From Rhodoferax sp. OV413 (GTDB lineage: Bacteria > Pseudomonadota > Gammaproteobacteria > Burkholderiales > Burkholderiaceae_C): DNA of 64,000 nucleotides. Numbering within the stretch: the stretch's first letter is position 1; the number at the start of each line of letters is the position of its first letter. The notes beneath the pieces are model-generated. The model was given only the letters and a program-made list of their open reading frames with translations. It had not been told where the DNA came from and did no database searches. The position numbers and the translations under genes were made by a program. The DNA lies in NCBI RefSeq assembly GCF_900104385.1, contig NZ_FNJA01000002.1, forward strand, positions 856,793-920,792, read 5' to 3'. Positions 9,191 to 17,582 of this stretch are shown here, in pieces.

Positions 9191-9655
9191 TTAAAGAAAC
9201 CCGATCCATCGACCTGCCAGCAAGGCTGACAACCAAAGAAAGATAGACGCTATCGCGCGTAGTCGGACCCTGTGGGTTGGGGCACTTCCTCGGAGGACTT
9301 GAACCCAATCTACGCTTGCATGCTGCCAAACGATGTTTGCAATAGCCAAAGCAAGGATTGCAAGCTTGAAGAGGAACGCCGGGTTGCTCACGTAGTCGTA
9401 GGGGCGGACTGTAAAAAGCCACAGCCCGGTCAAGGCTGCCAAGATCAGCCCCCACCGTGCAACCCCAGGCAAGATGCGGGCAAGGATTTGCAGTTCGCCA
9501 CCGGAGACATTTCTTGCGAGCAACACGTCCAACGGGATGATGCTACCCACAAGAAGTGCAATGCCCAAGATATGGGCTGCATTGACAAACATGTAAGCCG
9601 TGCCCGAGCTTTGTAGCCAAAGAGAGCCCGGCCAAATCGCAATCAAATCAAGCAC
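9191..9655 (-). CDS. DUF6644-like membrane protein
   Basis: A 154-residue integral membrane protein with about four hydrophobic segments (around residues 22-42, 65-82, 93-110 and 134-150). The pattern AAHILGIALLVGSIIPLDVL is typical of the DUF6644 group, commonly encoded beside DUF6152 proteins as here. GTG 9655 lies 6 nt after the stop of the DUF6152 gene, so the two form an operon. The function of this pair is not established. Confidence 0.7.
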   Translation of the reverse strand: MLDLIAIWPGSLWLQSSGTAYMFVNAAHILGIALLVGSIIPLDVLLARNVSGGELQILARILPGVARWGLILAALTGLWLFTVRPYDYVSNPAFLFKLAILALAIANIVWQHASVDWVQVLRGSAPTHRVRLRAIASIFLWLSALLAGRWIGFL

Positions 9656-9661
9656 AAAGCA

Positions 9662-10060
9662 TCAATCTTTGATGCGCTCCGGATACATGTCGTAATGCTT
9701 ACCGTCCAAGGTAATGCGCACGGCCTTCATATGCAGGGATTTCTTGTCCGTGGCCCGGTTTCCGAGAACCGTGATTGCATCGCCTGCCTTTGCCGTGCCG
9801 CCCTTGAATCCGGAGCGCTCAGTCTGCGACGGATTTCCCAGATCAACTTGCCAAGTGCCGCCTTCTGCGGATTTCACTTTCAAGATGGGGTGAGGCGGCG
9901 CCATGGAAATCGACTCTATGGTGCCTTGCAGCGTCATTTGATCACCTTCGGCCCAGGCCCAGCCGTGGTGGGCGAAAGCGTCGGCAGCGACCAGCGTCAG
10001 TGTGGCCAAGCTCAGTACTTGTGCAAGCCGCCCAAACTTGGAAATGCAAAGAGCTTTCAT
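9662..10060 (-). CDS. DUF6152 family secreted protein
   Basis: A 132-residue exported protein. It has a Sec signal peptide (LSLATLTLVAADAFA, then HHGW) and the mature N-terminal HHGW motif diagnostic of DUF6152. This is followed by a beta-rich domain (MTLQGTIESISMAPPHP, WQVDLGNPS, AGDAITVLGNRATDK) that resembles small OB-like beta barrels. AGGAG lies 5 nt upstream of ATG 10060. It precedes the DUF6644 membrane gene by 6 nt. The role is unknown; the exposed His pair might bind metal (inference). Confidence 0.8.
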   Translation of the reverse strand: MKALCISKFGRLAQVLSLATLTLVAADAFAHHGWAWAEGDQMTLQGTIESISMAPPHPILKVKSAEGGTWQVDLGNPSQTERSGFKGGTAKAGDAITVLGNRATDKKSLHMKAVRITLDGKHYDMYPERIKD

Positions 10061-10117
10061 ATCAACTCCTGTCGTCTACAAAAACCATGTCCTCTGTCAG
10101 AGTGGCACAAGGACGCG

Positions 10118-10456
10118 CTACGGTGGGTGTTCGTATGCATGCAAAAGATTGAGAAACTGAAGCGATAGTTTGTTTGCCGCAGCATACTGAACCGCAAGTA
10201 ACTCTCGTTGCGCTCCTACAAGATGTTTGAAATTTACTTCGGCTTGATCCCGCATCAAGCCGTTTTTTTGTAACAAATTTACCAAAGCGTCGTGACCGTC
10301 ATTGATTGCATCTAAAGCGCACTCTTCAATATGCAACGAGTCGGATGCAGCTTGCCATGACGTGCGCGCTGCACCAAGTTGTTCCTTTGAAACTATCACT
10401 TTTAACGCAATGTTTCGTGCCACCTCTAGCTTTGAAGTCTCTTTTTTTGCCATCAT
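10118..10456 (-). CDS. Hypothetical helical protein, paralogue of the gene at 8474-8770
   Basis: A 112-residue helical, soluble protein. The body from IVSKEQLGAARTSWQ to the C-terminal LLHAYEH aligns with the product of 8474-8770; this copy carries about 15 extra N-terminal residues (MMAKKETSKLEVARN). The spacing between helices is conserved. No domain recognised. It lies just upstream of the DUF6152/DUF6644 pair on the same strand, 57 nt before it, so it could be co-transcribed. Confidence 0.5.
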   Translation of the reverse strand: MMAKKETSKLEVARNIALKVIVSKEQLGAARTSWQAASDSLHIEECALDAINDGHDALVNLLQKNGLMRDQAEVNFKHLVGAQRELLAVQYAAANKLSLQFLNLLHAYEHPP

Positions 10457-10602
10457 GGGCCGCGATCAGTCAGTCCATTGCGCGGCTAAATTTTATGCTT
10501 TTGCCCAGAGGCTCAAGAAGTTCGCATCCAGGGCCGTGTGCCGCTGAAATCCGCATCGACGAGTGGGCTGACGAAACGCTTTTCCAGTAAGGAGGAGACA
10601 AC

Positions 10603-11076
10603 GTGAACACAGACTATCAGCCCGGATATGAAGCTAGCCCTGTTTTGGGAAAAAAAGAGCCGTCAGCCCACGGACATCCCGATCCCAACATCGAGAAACC
10701 GATCCCGGATGTGAGAAATCCTGGCTCGGATATCGATGACCCTGGCGGCCCGAGCATCGAAAAACCGATACTGGATGTTGTGACTCCGTCGAATAGCGAC
10801 GATCTTGACCGTCCAGGGATTGACGACCTTGGCGGCCCACCTTTCGAGAGACCTGTGCCGGATGTTATAAATCCCGGCTCCAATATCGATGATCTTGGGG
10901 GCCCAAGCATTGGGCCGCTTGGTCCGAAGGTGCCAGACTCTGGCGTAGACACTACATCACCGCGTGTGCCGGCCCGCAGCGAGGGCTGGAACAACGCTTG
11001 GCCAGGTCTGGCCATGGCCTTGGGCGGTGTGTTGCTCTACCGCTGGAAGAGCAAACGCCGACACACGAGGGTCTAG
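10603..11076 (+). CDS. Pro/Asp/Gly repeat protein with C-terminal membrane anchor
   Basis: A 157-residue protein starting at GTG 10603 behind a strong GGAGGAG. Residues 25-115 are an imperfect repeat built on the phrase (S/N)IEKPI-DV-NPGSDIDD-GGP, present about three to four times. A short linker follows, then one hydrophobic segment (about residues 133-147, WPGLAMALGGVLLYRW) and a basic tail KSKRR. The layout is that of an extended acidic region tethered by a C-terminal anchor, in the manner of LPXTG-like or GlyGly-CTERM-like tails, but no sorting motif is clear. No signal peptide is visible at the N-terminus, so topology is uncertain. Function unknown. Confidence 0.6.
   Translation: MNTDYQPGYEASPVLGKKEPSAHGHPDPNIEKPIPDVRNPGSDIDDPGGPSIEKPILDVVTPSNSDDLDRPGIDDLGGPPFERPVPDVINPGSNIDDLGGPSIGPLGPKVPDSGVDTTSPRVPARSEGWNNAWPGLAMALGGVLLYRWKSKRRHTRV
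10696..10920 (+). repeat. Coding tandem repeat, about 75-90 bp units
   Basis: Imperfect direct repeats inside the preceding gene, recognised by recurring phrases such as catcgagaaaccgat / catcgaaaaaccgat and atcgatga-c-tggcggccc. They encode the repeated IEKPI-DV-NPGSDIDD-GGP unit. Copies differ at many third positions, so the array is not a recent expansion. Confidence 0.6.
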
Positions 11077-11232
11077 CTTGGCATGAGAGTTGCCAAGCTG
11101 GGCCATGTCGAATTCCCAAAGGCAACGATCAGACAAGGCATAGCTGCCAACTCTGGTGTTCACTGCACATAGAAAGAGCTGCTTCCTTCTCCATCCACCT
11201 TAATACCATCGAGACATGGTGGCGTGTCGCCC

Positions 11233-11517
11233 CTACTTGTGTGGGCTGGCGACGGTGGAGCGCAACTTCGCGGTTGTCTCTGTGTGCTCCAGATTCGAGG
11301 GGAGGTTTCGCCATGTATCGGTTTGGATGCGTGCATGAGCTTCCAATAGCATCGTCAGGTTTGCATGGTCTTCGCTCTTCACTTCCACATCGACCGAGAC
11401 ATAGGAGACTTCCTTGTTCGCCGGGTCCTCAATGACCGCCCCAGGGCGCCATGTGTGTTCATCCACTTTTCGTGGCACCAAATGGACCAACAGATCACGA
11501 AAGCGCGTGGTTTTCAT
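11233..11517 (-). CDS. Hypothetical protein, inverted paralogue of the gene at 12399-12635
   Basis: A 94-residue soluble protein beginning MKTTRFRDLLVHLVPRKV. It matches the 78-residue product of 12399-12635 across about 70 residues (common core HTW-P-AVIE-P-(N/S)KE, then VEVKSED-AN--MLLEAHA-IQTD-W). The similarity extends into the leader, since both starts are preceded by GGAATCG(C/T)C. This copy has a longer C-terminal tail. No family recognised. The two copies face each other across the segment holding a GST fragment and a small secreted protein. Confidence 0.55.
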   Translation of the reverse strand: MKTTRFRDLLVHLVPRKVDEHTWRPGAVIEDPANKEVSYVSVDVEVKSEDHANLTMLLEAHARIQTDTWRNLPSNLEHTETTAKLRSTVASPHK

Positions 11518-11742
11518 GGCGATTCCCTCTCTTGTTCTTGCGCCTCTATGCTATGAAATCTGGGTGTGAAAACTCCAGCTTTGTATGCCACGTTTTGTAA
11601 GTGCTGTTGCCTTCTTTTTCCTCCAGCCGGTTTGCTGGCTTAGCCGGTGCACGTGCACGGTTTAGGGTGCAAGGGGCGTGGCGTATCGGCATTGAGATGG
11701 CGGTACTTTTCGCAGCAAGGCAGCTCAACGAAGGAACGTCAC

Positions 11743-11835
11743 CATGCTCAAGTTTTACGGCTTTTCGAAAGTTGACGCTGCCGCCCGCTGCCACGCCCGC
11801 GACCTGCGTGTGCTATGGGCGCTCGAAGAGATGTA
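11743..11835 (+). pseudogene. 5' fragment of a glutathione S-transferase gene
   Basis: ATG 11743 opens MLKFYGFSKVDAAARCHARD followed by LRVLWALEEM and TAG. This is the beta1-alpha1 start of a GST thioredoxin-fold domain (K-YGF-K---A---RDLRVLWALEEM). After the TAG no GST-like sequence continues in any frame that I could follow, so about 30 of roughly 200 codons remain. A ribosome-binding site (GAAGGAA) is preserved. Most likely a remnant left by a deletion or insertion. Confidence 0.55.
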
Positions 11836-12071
11836 GCTGTGTCACGGTCCATAAACATGTGACCACTTCGGGTTGGTTGTTCTGATGGTCAGTATTCCAC
11901 CCTAAGTGAGGTCGCTCGTCTACATCTCGGCACTCGCAGGGAACGCCTGCCTCTGAGGCGGCTAGGCAAATGGTTTTAATGCCTACAAGCCCCTTGGTGT
12001 TCGTCCTACACCCAGTTCGACGCGTCATTGGTGAAATTGCCGATCCGTGGCACGCCAAAGGAGGCCCGACG

Positions 12072-12359
12072 ATGGACCCACGATCGATACTCACGAGTGC
12101 CGGCGTTTTGTGCATTTGCTATGTTTCGCCGACTTCTTTTTTTTCAACCCCACCGCCGCAGGCTAACTCTCCAGAGGCGAGTTCGCTCCCTGCGAATACC
12201 CAAGCTGATGCGAGACCCATGCCCACGCCGGAGGCAACCAACTACCAGTACCAGTTGGCAAAACAGCAATGCGATGCCGTACAGAGCTTCGAAAAAGCCC
12301 GGCTGAAGGAAGGCAGGCCAGCCTACGAGAGGATCACCACCGCTTACAGAACTCGGTAA
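12072..12359 (+). CDS. Hypothetical small secreted or lipoprotein-like protein
   Basis: A 95-residue protein with AAAGGAGG 7 nt upstream of ATG 12072. The N-terminus is a probable export signal (ILTSAGVLCICYVSPTSFFS), then a Pro/Ala-rich linker (residues 27-55) and a helical C-terminal segment (NYQYQLAKQQCDAVQSF). Cysteines at positions 14 and 16 could serve as a lipobox, but no clean L-(A/S)-(G/A)-C is seen. Function unknown. Confidence 0.5.
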   Translation: MDPRSILTSAGVLCICYVSPTSFFSTPPPQANSPEASSLPANTQADARPMPTPEATNYQYQLAKQQCDAVQSFEKARLKEGRPAYERITTAYRTR

Positions 12360-12398
12360 AGGTAAGCGACGCTTCAAAGCGAAGAAGGGGGAATCGTC

Positions 12399-12635
12399 AT
12401 GAAAACCACCTATGTACGAGGTCTTTTGGTACATCTGATTCCATACAGAGTTAATGCGCACACGTGGCTTCCGCGGGCGGTTATCGAAGTCCCGAAGAGC
12501 AAGGAAATCTCCCAACTTATTTTGGATATCGAAGTGAAGAGCGAGGACCAAGCCAACATCAAGATGCTCTTAGAGGCGCACGCAAGCATCCAAACCGATG
12601 CATGGCAACTTTTCCATCGGACAAGCGGCACATAA
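12399..12635 (+). CDS. Hypothetical protein, inverted paralogue of the gene at 11233-11517
   Basis: A 78-residue protein starting MKTTYVRGLLVHLIPYRV, with GGGGG about 7 nt upstream. The core HTWLPRAVIEVPKSKEIS...DIEVKSEDQANIKMLLEAHA is clearly homologous to the oppositely oriented gene at 11233-11517. Conservation of the protein with many synonymous differences suggests both copies are, or were until recently, under selection. No domain recognised. Confidence 0.55.
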   Translation: MKTTYVRGLLVHLIPYRVNAHTWLPRAVIEVPKSKEISQLILDIEVKSEDQANIKMLLEAHASIQTDAWQLFHRTSGT

Positions 12636-12795
12636 CGGACAACGAAAAATAGCCGCCCATCGTCGAACACCACCGCCCAGGCGGCTGTAGAACATCCGCT
12701 AACAGAGATGCGTGTCACAAAAACGCGCCTTGGTCCTACAGCGATTCCTGATCAATGTAGCCATTATTGAATGGCATCAACTATGGAGAAAGCAG

Positions 12796-13044
12796 ATGGC
12801 CTCCAACCATTTACGACGCATCGCTGTCAGCGTACATGAGCCCCGACGGGGTGAGTTCTACTGGACGTTGATGGAATCTACTGGCGACATCACGGTGTGG
12901 AATGAACTGTATGCAGCCAAAGAAAGCGTGCCGACCTATGGGGAAGCTCTGCGCACCGGCGTCGGCATCCTGGTGGACATGGGCAGCGATGAGGACGGCC
13001 CCCGTCTTGTCGGGGAGGACGAAAACATGCCCCCAGTAGGGTAA
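12796..13044 (+). CDS. Hypothetical small protein
   Basis: An 82-residue acidic protein. ATG 12796 (MASNHLRRIAVSVHEPRRGE) is chosen because GGAG lies 7 nt upstream; the open frame extends back to 12712 without a ribosome-binding site. The pattern IAVSVHEPRRGEFYWTL...ALRTGVGILVDMG looks like a small alpha/beta fold. It precedes the SDR gene at 13088 by 43 nt on the same strand and may be co-transcribed with it. Function unknown. Confidence 0.6.
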   Translation: MASNHLRRIAVSVHEPRRGEFYWTLMESTGDITVWNELYAAKESVPTYGEALRTGVGILVDMGSDEDGPRLVGEDENMPPVG

Positions 13045-13087
13045 TGCAGAAAGCTTCTTCAAGCACACACCATGAAAGGACCTGGCA

Positions 13088-14074
13088 ATGGACAAATCTC
13101 GCAATTCGCTGGCGCATGGCAACAGGGGCGAGGCGACTGCCGCGAAGCAGCGGCGTTTGCAGAAAGAGCAAGATCTGCGCGATGTGCAGCCATCTGAAAG
13201 CTCTGCAACCGTAAAAAAGCGCCGTAAAGTACCTCTGCCCACCCAGCACCTATTGAAGCCAGGGCTGGAAACAGAGATGCAACTCAAACCACAGTTTGAC
13301 GCACCGCATTACAAGGGCAGCGGTAAATTGCGGGGATTTTCTACTTTGATCACAGGTGGTGACTCCGGCATAGGGCGTGCAGTGGCAGTTTTGTTTGCGC
13401 GCGAAGGCGCCGATGTCGCGATCGTCTACCTCAACGAGCACACAGATGCGGAAGAGACAAGAAGGCACGTGGAAGCGGAGGGCGCACGGTGCACCGTCAT
13501 TCCCGGGGACGTAAAAGACGCCGGCTTTTGCACGCGCGCTGTCAAGACGGTAATAGACAACTGGGGACGACTGGACGTACTGGTCAACAACGCAGCATTC
13601 CAGGAACATGCAGAATCTTTGGCCGACTTGAGTGAGGAGCGGTTTGATGAAACCATGAAGACCAATGTCTATGGCTATTTCCACATGGCCAAGGCTGCGC
13701 TACCGCACCTGCAACAAGGAGCCAGCATCATCAATACAGGATCGGTGACAGGGCTGAGAGGCAGCAAGGAGCTACTGGATTACTCGGCCACCAAGGGAGC
13801 CATCCACGCTTTTACCAAAGCGCTGGCCAGCCAACTCGTAGACAAAGGTATCCGCGTCAATGCAGTGGCTCCGGGTCCGGTATGGACCCCACTGAACCCA
13901 GCCGATAAACAACCAGAAGACATCGCCGAGTTTGGTCATAAAACCGACTTTGGTCGTCCAGCACAGCCTGAAGAAATATCTCCCGCGTATGTGTTCTTAG
14001 CCGCACCGTGCTGCTCAAGCTACATCACGGGAATGGTGCTACCGATCACCGGATCCGCTGGCGATGGGGCTTAG
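13088..14074 (+). CDS. SDR family oxidoreductase (YghA/YhdF-like)
   Basis: A 328-residue short-chain dehydrogenase/reductase of the group with a 75-90-residue N-terminal extension, often annotated as a general-stress oxidoreductase. Seen: the cofactor motif TLITGGDSGIGRA near residue 90, NNAA at about residue 169, catalytic Ser in NTGSVTGLRG, the YSATKGA active site (Y-x3-K) near residue 234, and RVNAVAPGPVWTPL. The N-terminal tail is basic and polar (RGEATAAKQRRLQKEQ). ATG 13088 has AAAGGA 8 nt upstream. The acidic and basic residues that would discriminate NAD from NADP are not decisive by eye. Substrate unknown. Confidence 0.9.
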   Translation: MDKSRNSLAHGNRGEATAAKQRRLQKEQDLRDVQPSESSATVKKRRKVPLPTQHLLKPGLETEMQLKPQFDAPHYKGSGKLRGFSTLITGGDSGIGRAVAVLFAREGADVAIVYLNEHTDAEETRRHVEAEGARCTVIPGDVKDAGFCTRAVKTVIDNWGRLDVLVNNAAFQEHAESLADLSEERFDETMKTNVYGYFHMAKAALPHLQQGASIINTGSVTGLRGSKELLDYSATKGAIHAFTKALASQLVDKGIRVNAVAPGPVWTPLNPADKQPEDIAEFGHKTDFGRPAQPEEISPAYVFLAAPCCSSYITGMVLPITGSAGDGA

Positions 14075-14119
14075 CACCATCGGTGCAGTGCGTACGACAC
14101 GGGTTTCACAAGGGCCAAA

Positions 14120-16600
14120 TTATTCCGCTTTTGGGGGATCGAAATCCAATAGCTTCATTGCATTACCCAGGTTTTGTGGGGCGTAGTTCTTCCACGGCCC
14201 ATTGCCTAGATCCAAGCGCGTATGAATGTTGGCAATGGTCCAATGGGCAGAGCCTGAGATCTCTGACACCTCATCCCATAAGATGGGTACGGAAACTCCC
14301 ATTCCCGGCCGTGCCCGTGCCGACCAAGCGGTGACCGTTGTGGCCCCAAAACCATTGCGCAGGTAGTCGACAAAAATCTTGCCAATACGATTTTTCGGGC
14401 CACTTTTAGCGACAAACAGCTGCGGCAAGGTGTGAGCCAAATGCTGAACAACGGTTTGCGAGAATGCTTTGACGGCATCCCAGTGGTAATACTTCTTGAG
14501 TGCCACCACGATGTGCAGGCCTTTGCCTCCACTGGTTTTAACGAACGATGCGAGGCCCAGTTGCTGCAGGAACTGGTGCACTAGCTCGGCGCCCTGTTGC
14601 ATCGTTTTCCACTCCACACCCTCTCCCGGATCCAGATCGAAGGTCATGCGGTCAGGCTTATGGATCGCGGTTTTGACGCCATTCCAGGTATGGAACTCCA
14701 CCACATTCATCTGAGCCGCCGACAGCAGCGCATGCAGCGTAGCGACCTCCATCAGGGGGGCATGCCCGGGATCGAGCACGGGGTCTAGCAGTTTCACACC
14801 CGGCATCTTGCCCTCCAGATGCTTCTGAAAGAAGAGTTCGCCATCGATACCTGCCGGTGCCCGTACCATGGACACGGGGCGATGCTTTAAGTGCGGCAGC
14901 AGCAAGGGCGCCACCAGGTTGTAGAAGCGCACCAGCTCCAGCTTGGTCAGGCCTGTGGAGCTGTCAATCACGCGCTCAGGGTGGGTAATTTTGAGGCGCG
15001 GCGACAACGAGACAGGTTGGGGTTCGCTGGTGGAAATGGATGTCGGATTTTCCCGTGTGATGGACTCCGGAGCTTTGTCAGCCCGTAGACCGTGGAACAC
15101 CGCGTGCCGGATCCGCTGCGTGTCCGTCCACTCCCCGAACGAGACCTCCGCCAGCAGAACTGGCTGGACCCAATGGGCGGTGCCATCCAAATCGGTTTTA
15201 CAAGCCAATGGACTGGTTCTTGCAGCCACAGTTTCAAGCTTCTGCTTCAGTTGCAGCAAGGTTCGACCGTCGAAGCCGGTTCCCACGTTGCCCGCATACT
15301 GCAGCAGGCCCTTGTCATCGTGCACCCCCAAGAGCAGGGATCCCAGGCCGACGCGACTGCCTTTGGGGTCGGTGTAGCCAACAACCACAAACTCCTGTCG
15401 CAACCGACACTTGAGCTTGATCCAGCTATCAGAACGGCGTGACACATAGACAGCGTTTTTCTTCTTTCCGATCACTCCTTCCAAGCCCATTTTGCAAACG
15501 GTGGACAGAAGGTCCTGGGCCCGGACGTCGAAAGTATCGCTGAAGCGCAGGTTATCCGGCGTTTTATCGTTGAACAGCTGTTGGAGTACAGCGCGCCGCG
15601 TTTCGAGTGCTTCTTGACGGAGGTCTCGGCCGTCAAGATATGGAACATCGAAGAGGTAGTAGAGGATGTCGTCGGTGCTACCACGGTCAAACGCGTTCTG
15701 CAGACGCTGAAAATCCGGTATGTCCTTGTCATTGGTCACGGCGATTTCCCCGTCGAGCCAAGCCGACTTCAGCCCGAGCTGTCCCAGCGATTGAGCGAGC
15801 TTGGGGAGCTTGTGCGTCCAGTCGTTTCCGTTGCGCGTGAACAGCTGCACCGTCTTGCCCTCTATGCGCGTGAGCAAGCGGTAGCCATCGAACTTGATTT
15901 CAAACAACCAGTCGGTTGGATTGCTGGGGACCGCTTCCATGAGGACGGCGAGTTGGGGTCGGAGTGTGGCGGGCAATGCATCGGATGCACCCGGAAGTGA
16001 CGTGGTTGGGGCCGCCACTTTCGCGCCGTTGGCGCTTTTCTCGATACGTCTTGAACGCAACGGCACAACGCTGTCAGGCATTTCGTCCACTACGCTGAAC
16101 TCTGCCGCGGTGCGGGCGAAGCCATCCTTTTCTTTGATGAGAAGCCAGGGGATCTGTTTCTCGCTTTTCCCCTTCATCCGGACCAGCGCCCAACGGCCTT
16201 GAAGTTTGTGCCCATGCATGTCGAACTTCAGACTGCCATCGCGATAGCCCTTCACGGGGTCACCCAACGGGACCCAGTGGCCCTCGTCCCAGATGATGAC
16301 CTTTCCGGCGCCGTATTGGCCAGCGGGGATCTCCCCTTCAAACTGGTTGTAGGCGATCGGGTGATCTTCTACCTGCACCGCCATACGTTTGTCCTTGGGG
16401 TCCAGACTAGGGCCCTTGGGCACCGCCCAGCTTTTCATTGTGCCCTCCAGTTCCAAGCGAAAGTCGTAGTGCAAATGCGAGGCCCAATGCTTTTGGACCA
16501 CGAAGGACAGCACGCCTGTCTCCGATACACCGCCATGCAACGGTTCAGGGGTGATGGCGAAGTTTCGCTTCGCTTTGTACTTGGCGAGAGCGTCCACCAT
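14120..16600 (-). CDS. ligD: DNA ligase D (NHEJ), PE-Lig-Pol order
   Basis: A multifunctional non-homologous end-joining enzyme of 826 residues. Domain order: 3'-phosphoesterase at the N-terminus (residues about 15-165, with QKHWASHLHYDFRLELEG carrying the catalytic His), ATP-dependent ligase (about 205-530, adenylation motif EIKFDGYR with Lys236), and primase/polymerase at the C-terminus (about 540-820, with the metal-binding TFDLDPG). This order is the Pseudomonas-type arrangement rather than the mycobacterial Pol-PE-Lig. Its ATG directly follows the TAA of the upstream ku gene, so the pair is translationally linked. It works with Ku to process, fill and seal double-strand breaks. Confidence 0.96.
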   Translation of the reverse strand: MVDALAKYKAKRNFAITPEPLHGGVSETGVLSFVVQKHWASHLHYDFRLELEGTMKSWAVPKGPSLDPKDKRMAVQVEDHPIAYNQFEGEIPAGQYGAGKVIIWDEGHWVPLGDPVKGYRDGSLKFDMHGHKLQGRWALVRMKGKSEKQIPWLLIKEKDGFARTAAEFSVVDEMPDSVVPLRSRRIEKSANGAKVAAPTTSLPGASDALPATLRPQLAVLMEAVPSNPTDWLFEIKFDGYRLLTRIEGKTVQLFTRNGNDWTHKLPKLAQSLGQLGLKSAWLDGEIAVTNDKDIPDFQRLQNAFDRGSTDDILYYLFDVPYLDGRDLRQEALETRRAVLQQLFNDKTPDNLRFSDTFDVRAQDLLSTVCKMGLEGVIGKKKNAVYVSRRSDSWIKLKCRLRQEFVVVGYTDPKGSRVGLGSLLLGVHDDKGLLQYAGNVGTGFDGRTLLQLKQKLETVAARTSPLACKTDLDGTAHWVQPVLLAEVSFGEWTDTQRIRHAVFHGLRADKAPESITRENPTSISTSEPQPVSLSPRLKITHPERVIDSSTGLTKLELVRFYNLVAPLLLPHLKHRPVSMVRAPAGIDGELFFQKHLEGKMPGVKLLDPVLDPGHAPLMEVATLHALLSAAQMNVVEFHTWNGVKTAIHKPDRMTFDLDPGEGVEWKTMQQGAELVHQFLQQLGLASFVKTSGGKGLHIVVALKKYYHWDAVKAFSQTVVQHLAHTLPQLFVAKSGPKNRIGKIFVDYLRNGFGATTVTAWSARARPGMGVSVPILWDEVSEISGSAHWTIANIHTRLDLGNGPWKNYAPQNLGNAMKLLDFDPPKAE

Positions 16601-17515
16601 TTACGCGGCTCTTTTTGCTGAAACCCCTGGCTTACGCGGCGTAGGTTTGGCGGCAACGGACGATTTTGCAGGCGCAGTGGGCTTAGCCGCTGCCTTGGTT
16701 TTGGTATCGGTGCCGGCCCGGCCTTTGAGGCTGCGCGCCAACAATTCGCTGAGGTCAATGATCTCGGCACCGCCTGACGCGGCTTCAGCGGGCTGGATGA
16801 CCGTCTCAGTAGCGCCGGCTTTGACCTTCTTGTCGACCAGCTGCATGATCTCCTGCCTGAACTCATCTTTGAAGTCTTGGGGATCCCAAGTGCCAGTCAT
16901 CTCCTCAACCAATTGCCGGGCCATCTTGAGTTCGTTGGGCGTCAACCTGGCCTCTTTGGTGCCCAGCGGCGGCAGATCCAGGTCGTCATAACCCTTCACC
17001 TCATCACCCCAGCGCAGCAAATTCAACACCAGTACCGGACCCGAGGGCACCAAGACCGCCAGATGCTGCTTGGTTTGGATCACCACTTTGGCCAAACCGA
17101 CTTTGCCCGTGCTCACCAAAGTTTCCCGCAAGAGTGCGTACACCTTTTGGCCTTTGTTGATAGGTGCTACATAGTAGGGGCGCTCCAGATAAACAAAAGG
17201 AATGTCGCCTGCGTTCACAAATCGCTGTATTTCGATGGTCTGCGTCGTCTGGGGAAAGCTGGATTCGATTTCGTCTGCAGACAGGATCACATACCGGCCA
17301 TCTTCGTACTCGATGCCTTTCACGATGTTGGCGGCGTCGATCTCTTTGCCGGTTTTCTTGTTGATGCGCTTGTAACCGACCGGATCCATCGTGCGCTTGT
17401 CGAGCCAGTCGAAATTGATTCCTTGCTCCGTGCTGGCGGTATGAAGCCCCACCGGGATATGCACCAAGCCGAAGCTGATGGCTCCCTTCCATAAAACGCG
17501 GCTCGCTGTTGCCAT
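16601..17515 (-). CDS. ku: Ku protein (NHEJ DNA end-binding)
   Basis: Bacterial Ku, 304 residues, which binds double-strand DNA ends as a homodimeric ring and recruits LigD. Seen: the N-terminal LWKGAISFGLVHIPVGLHTA, VGYKRINKKTGKEI, and the beta-barrel core ending near residue 225. A Lys/Ala/Pro-rich C-terminal tail (residues about 262-304) follows, of the kind that aids DNA binding and LigD contact in other bacteria. ATG 17515 has GAAGGA at 7-nt spacing. It is upstream of and abutting ligD. Confidence 0.96.
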   Translation of the reverse strand: MATASRVLWKGAISFGLVHIPVGLHTASTEQGINFDWLDKRTMDPVGYKRINKKTGKEIDAANIVKGIEYEDGRYVILSADEIESSFPQTTQTIEIQRFVNAGDIPFVYLERPYYVAPINKGQKVYALLRETLVSTGKVGLAKVVIQTKQHLAVLVPSGPVLVLNLLRWGDEVKGYDDLDLPPLGTKEARLTPNELKMARQLVEEMTGTWDPQDFKDEFRQEIMQLVDKKVKAGATETVIQPAEAASGGAEIIDLSELLARSLKGRAGTDTKTKAAAKPTAPAKSSVAAKPTPRKPGVSAKRAA

Positions 17516-17582
17516 GGGATTTTCCTTCTATTCCAGGATCAAGGTTTGGAAGGCTGTACCCCCATCTCATGGAGCGCCATGC

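Noticed and set aside
14070..14090. GCACC-ATC-GGTGC hairpin between the SDR and ligD ends as a terminator
   Set aside because: The stem is only 5 bp with a 3-nt loop and no T-tract follows.
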